Source: Pseudomonadota bacterium
Lineage (GTDB): Bacteria > Desulfobacterota > Desulfobacteria > Desulfobacterales > Desulfobacteraceae
Direction: 5' to 3'
NCBI GenBank assembly: GCA_018812385.1
Contig: JAHJDU010000073.1
Location: forward strand, 1 to 9,156
Length of the DNA: 9,156 nt
Below, in pieces: positions 6,064 to 9,156 of this stretch; position 1 is the first letter of the stretch, and each line of letters begins with the position of its first letter. The notes below the pieces were generated by a model. The model ran no database searches, was not told where the DNA came from, and saw nothing but the letters and a program-made list of their open reading frames with translations. The position numbers and the translations under genes were made by a program.

Positions 6064-8109
6064 ATGCCAAATATAAATATAATGCTGGTGGATGATGAAG
6101 AAAGATTTCTTTTGACCACCAAAAAACTGTTGGAAAGAAAGGGCTATAAAGTTGAAACCGCCTCAAGCGGTATGGCAGCACTTGATAAGTTGAAAAACCA
6201 TAGTATCCAGGTTGTTATTCTGGATGTCAAAATGCCGGGCATGGACGGAATTACAACTTTAAAGAAAATCAAGCGTGCCTTTCCTTTGATTGAAGTCATT
6301 ATGCTCACGGGCCATGGTACTGTGGAATCTGCTGTGGAAGGCGTAAAATTAGGTGCGGCAAATTATCTGATAAAGCCGGCTGATATAGATGATATTTCCC
6401 AAAAGATTCAAGAGGCCTTTGAAAAAAGGCAGACCATCAGTACACAAACCGATAAAAGAAAGGCATATTTTAAAAAGTTAAAAATTCGACTCGGCCTTGG
6501 ACTCATGGCGGCTTTTATGCTGCCTTATGCCGTGTTTTTTGCATATTTTCAATTCCAGTTCAGCGCCACCTTGAAAAATACCGGAAGACTCAATCTGGAA
6601 GCCCTTTCAAACAGCCAGAAAAATACCATTGATCTTTTTTTGCAGGAACGGGTTGTCAATATTTTCAGTCTTTTTCACAGTCTTGATTTCAGCCTTAATC
6701 CTTCCCAGGATAAAATGCATAATTTTCTCCGGGATTTAAGACAGGTCAATGATGCCTTCATCGATGTGGGGTTCCTTAATACCCAGGGCGTTCAGACAGG
6801 ATATGCCGGACCCTTTCCATACCTTAAAGATAAAGATTACAGCGATGAAAACTGGTTTAAAACCTTGCTGAATCAGGAACGGCATTATTATATCAGTAAT
6901 ATTTACCATGGATTCAGGGACAAACCACATTTTACCATCGCAGTCAGGCAGATCATTGATGGAAATCCTTTTATCATGCGCTCCACCCTTGATCCTGATA
7001 AGTTTTATATGTTTTTGAGATCCATAAACCACGGAAAAGAGGTTGAAGCTTCTTTAATCAATAAAGAGGGACTTTATCAAATTGTTGATCCGGACAGGGG
7101 AGAATTGCTGGGCAAGAGCGAATATATCCCGCCTGCAACGACTCAATCAGGTGTAATGGAAATCAACGAAAACGGTTATGCCATCCTCATTGGTTATGCA
7201 TGGCTGAAAGAAACGCCCTGGGCATTGATTATCAGACAGCCGTTGAATATTGCCCATGCAAAGATGTATCAGAGCAGGCGTATTATGACCATCAGCCTTG
7301 CCATTGTTTTTTTTGGCATTGCCGTGGGAATATGGTTTGCAAATAGCAGGATGATAGACCATGCCAGGGTTATGGTGGAAAAAAAGGATGAGCTGAGGCA
7401 CCAGCTCTTTCATGCCTCAAAGCTTGCTTCCGTGGGAGAACTTGCTACAGGGGTGGCCCATGAAATCAATAATCCCCTGGCTATCATCGTTGCAACCAGC
7501 GGGGTTGTCCGGGATATGCTCAATCCTGAATTCAACCTTAACCCAAGCCCTGAAGAGATTATTAAGGAAATTGATACCATTGACTCGGCGGCTTTTCGGG
7601 CAAGAACCATTACCCGGCAGCTTCTGGCTTTTGGACGTAAAAGCGAGTCCAAGCTTGCGCCCTGTAATGTAAACCAGGTTCTGGATGAGGTAATGGGCGG
7701 GCTCAAAGAACGCGAATTTATGGTGGCAGATATTGAAATTATACGGGATTATGATCCCGGTCTGCCGGAAATCATGCTGGATCACGACCAGATCCGCCAG
7801 GTTTTTTTGAATCTTATCAATAATGCAGGAGATGCCATTTCAGGATCTGGAAAAATAACCATTACCACCACTAGAAATGACCCGGACATACAAATTATGA
7901 TCAAAGATACGGGGAAAGGAATGTCTGCGGAACAGCTCAATGAGATATTCAATCCATTTTTCACGACAAAAGAGGTGGGAAAAGGAACCGGGCTTGGTTT
8001 GAGTGTGTCATTGAATATTGTAGAAGCCCTTGGCGGAGTCATCGATGTGCAGTCATCACAAGGGGTTGGAAGTTCATTTATAATATCGCTGCCGATTCAC
8101 AGAGTGTGA
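6064..8109 (+). CDS. Hybrid sensor histidine kinase, REC-TM-dCache-TM-HisKA-HATPase
   Basis: This 681-residue membrane kinase has a receiver domain at its N-terminus (about 1-120): acidic pair D10-D11, phospho-acceptor D54 in VVILDVKMPGMDG, T82, and K104 before a proline. A first membrane helix (about 144-165) is followed by an extracytoplasmic region (166-405) resembling a double Cache sensor (AFIDVGFLNTQGVQTGYAGP, YISNIYHGF, HFTIAVRQI), then a second helix (about 407-426). The kinase core has the H-box LASVGELATGVAHEINNP (phospho-acceptor H466), N-box FLNLINNAGDAI, G1 DTGKGM, F-box FNPFFTTKE and G2 GKGTGLGLS; all key residues are present, so it should be active. The layout recalls DctB-like sensors of small organic acids, but the ligand is unknown. 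REC at the N-terminus, before the first helix, is unusual. The ATG follows a purine-rich aaaggaaaaagg ribosome site. The next gene, 58 nt downstream, has a receiver domain that is its likely phosphorylation target. Confidence 0.92.
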   Translation: MPNINIMLVDDEERFLLTTKKLLERKGYKVETASSGMAALDKLKNHSIQVVILDVKMPGMDGITTLKKIKRAFPLIEVIMLTGHGTVESAVEGVKLGAANYLIKPADIDDISQKIQEAFEKRQTISTQTDKRKAYFKKLKIRLGLGLMAAFMLPYAVFFAYFQFQFSATLKNTGRLNLEALSNSQKNTIDLFLQERVVNIFSLFHSLDFSLNPSQDKMHNFLRDLRQVNDAFIDVGFLNTQGVQTGYAGPFPYLKDKDYSDENWFKTLLNQERHYYISNIYHGFRDKPHFTIAVRQIIDGNPFIMRSTLDPDKFYMFLRSINHGKEVEASLINKEGLYQIVDPDRGELLGKSEYIPPATTQSGVMEINENGYAILIGYAWLKETPWALIIRQPLNIAHAKMYQSRRIMTISLAIVFFGIAVGIWFANSRMIDHARVMVEKKDELRHQLFHASKLASVGELATGVAHEINNPLAIIVATSGVVRDMLNPEFNLNPSPEEIIKEIDTIDSAAFRARTITRQLLAFGRKSESKLAPCNVNQVLDEVMGGLKEREFMVADIEIIRDYDPGLPEIMLDHDQIRQVFLNLINNAGDAISGSGKITITTTRNDPDIQIMIKDTGKGMSAEQLNEIFNPFFTTKEVGKGTGLGLSVSLNIVEALGGVIDVQSSQGVGSSFIISLPIHRV

Positions 8110-8167
8110 TGAAACAATAAAGATTTTTATATTTTAATCAAACATTAGGATAATAAAAGGAAGGATT

Positions 8168-9156
8168 ATGGAAGAGCAGAAAACAGCAAATGGAAATGAT
8201 AAAAAACTCAAGGTATTATTGATCGATGACGAAGACCGGTTCCGGGAAAATCTGGCAAAACAGCTAAGTCACAGAGGCTTCCATGTTCTTGATGCCAGCA
8301 ATGGCGAAGATGCCATAAAAATAATACGTCACGAGAACCCGCAAGTGGTCGTCCTTGATCAGAAAATGCCGGGTATGGATGGAATACAGACCCTAAAGGA
8401 AATAAAAACACTGCGGCCTGAAGTCCAGGTTATCATGCACACAGGTCATGGCAGTATTGAATCGGCAAGGGTTACCGGAAAATTTGACGTATTCTCCTAC
8501 GTGGAAAAGCCCTGCGCCATTGATGACTTAATTGCCCAGATCAATGCGGCCGGTGAAGAACGCATCTATGCAATGGCCAGAAATGAAATTCCGGACGTTC
8601 AGAGAACCAGCCTTAAAAGCTGGCTGATCGGCGTACAAAATGCCCGTCCGGGCATCATCCTCCTTGGGGCCATTATTTTTCTGGCCATGGTACTTATGCC
8701 GACACCCCAGAAGCTGACAGGCTTTTTGTCTGCAAAAAAGACCGGAAATATCAGCGAAGGCATCGCTGGATATGCAGAATATCAAAAAATGGAAAACGGC
8801 CAGACAATTACAGAGTACTATGGGAAACAAGCAAAATTATATACCAAAACAAAAACCGCGGATGGAAAAGTCATTAATACGGCTCCCGATGTTGAAAAAG
8901 TCGCCTTAAGGGCAAAGGTAATGATTGGAACCCTTCTGGTTGCAGCCCTTTTCTGGGCAACAGGAGCGGTTCCCATAGGCATTACCGCTCTTCTTGTGGG
9001 CGTGTTCATGTATTTTTTCGGAATTTTCCCCCCCAGTATGGTCGCCAAGGCCTATGCAAAGGATTCAGTCATTTTTATCTTTGGTGTCCTTGCCTTTGCC
9101 GCAGCCCTCAGCAAAACCGGACTGGATCGGCGGATCGGGATTCTTCTGCTGGGAAC
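8168..9156 (+). CDS. Receiver domain fused to an SLC13/DASS-type anion:Na+ symporter (partial)
   Basis: The gene opens at an ATG preceded by aaggaagg and stays open to the window edge (329 complete codons). Residues about 14-130 are a full receiver domain: VLLIDDEDRF with D20-D21, phospho-acceptor D64 in VVVLDQKMPGMDG, T92 in MHTGHGSIESA, and K114 in YVEKP. A linker and a first membrane helix (about 160-178, GIILLGAIIFLAMVLMP) follow, then a 70-residue polar loop and further helices. WATGAVPIGITALLVGVFMY (263-282) resembles the WxTEAIPIGxTALLP motif of SLC13 divalent anion:Na+ symporters, and VAKAYAKDSVIFIFGVLAFA plus LSKTGLDRRIGILLLG (314-329) match the following family segments (AYANPTIFLFLGG and LEKTGLHRRIAL). 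Substrates in the family are sulfate and di- or tricarboxylates; the selectivity motifs lie beyond the window. No output domain other than the transporter is visible, so phosphorylation of D64 by the upstream kinase may gate transport (inference). Confidence 0.85.
   Translation, partial: MEEQKTANGNDKKLKVLLIDDEDRFRENLAKQLSHRGFHVLDASNGEDAIKIIRHENPQVVVLDQKMPGMDGIQTLKEIKTLRPEVQVIMHTGHGSIESARVTGKFDVFSYVEKPCAIDDLIAQINAAGEERIYAMARNEIPDVQRTSLKSWLIGVQNARPGIILLGAIIFLAMVLMPTPQKLTGFLSAKKTGNISEGIAGYAEYQKMENGQTITEYYGKQAKLYTKTKTADGKVINTAPDVEKVALRAKVMIGTLLVAALFWATGAVPIGITALLVGVFMYFFGIFPPSMVAKAYAKDSVIFIFGVLAFAAALSKTGLDRRIGILLLG

Noticed and set aside
5933..6181. An 82-aa minus-strand open frame spanning the kinase start.
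   Set aside because: It runs across the sigma-54 promoter and the conserved receiver-domain coding sequence; its product is low-complexity and resembles a shadow frame.

Overview
This window looks like chromosomal DNA of a Gram-negative, probably anaerobic deltaproteobacterium such as a Desulfobacteraceae-type sulfate reducer. The taxon is inferred from moderate GC content, AT-rich intergenic DNA, REC/dCache/histidine-kinase style signalling and a sigma-54 type promoter. No rRNA or other taxonomic marker is present. There is no mobile element, CRISPR array, tRNA or rRNA that I can see.

Layout. (1) 1-148, minus strand: the N-terminus of a TrkA-type K+ uptake regulator with a TTG start, cut by the window edge. 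(2) 149-383: a divergent intergenic region. (3) 384-3192, plus strand: gdhA (hexameric glutamate dehydrogenase), then 22 nt later an unusual 481-aa protein whose C-terminus is a diadenylate-cyclase (DAC/DisA_N-like) domain with an altered RHR motif. (4) 5598-3273, minus strand: a tight four-gene operon of two DUF1538 membrane proteins, a small P-II-like protein overlapping the second one, and a tandem-CBS protein. (5) 5599-6063: a 465-nt divergent intergenic region. It has a near-consensus sigma-54 promoter reading rightward, a pair of 17-bp direct repeats 31 bp apart at enhancer distance upstream, and a possible IHF site between them. (6) 6064-8109: a hybrid kinase built as REC-TM-dCache-TM-HisKA-HATPase. 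(7) 8168 to the window end: a receiver domain fused to the N-terminus of an SLC13/DASS-type anion:Na+ symporter. It has no stop in the window and is cut by the right edge.

How the parts may work together (inference). The left two thirds reads as an ion-homeostasis neighbourhood. It holds K+ uptake control (TrkA), synthesis of glutamate (the common counter-ion of K+), a DAC-like nucleotide-signal domain, and a DUF1538 pair (a family reported as a two-subunit cation/proton antiporter) with two small proteins of folds that commonly bind adenine nucleotides (P-II and CBS). The right third is a two-gene signalling/transport module. A membrane kinase with an extracytoplasmic Cache sensor lies directly upstream of a transporter carrying its own phosphorylatable receiver domain, and both are probably expressed from an enhancer-dependent sigma-54 promoter. 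The receiver-transporter fusion, which suggests direct phospho-control of transport, is the most striking item in the window.
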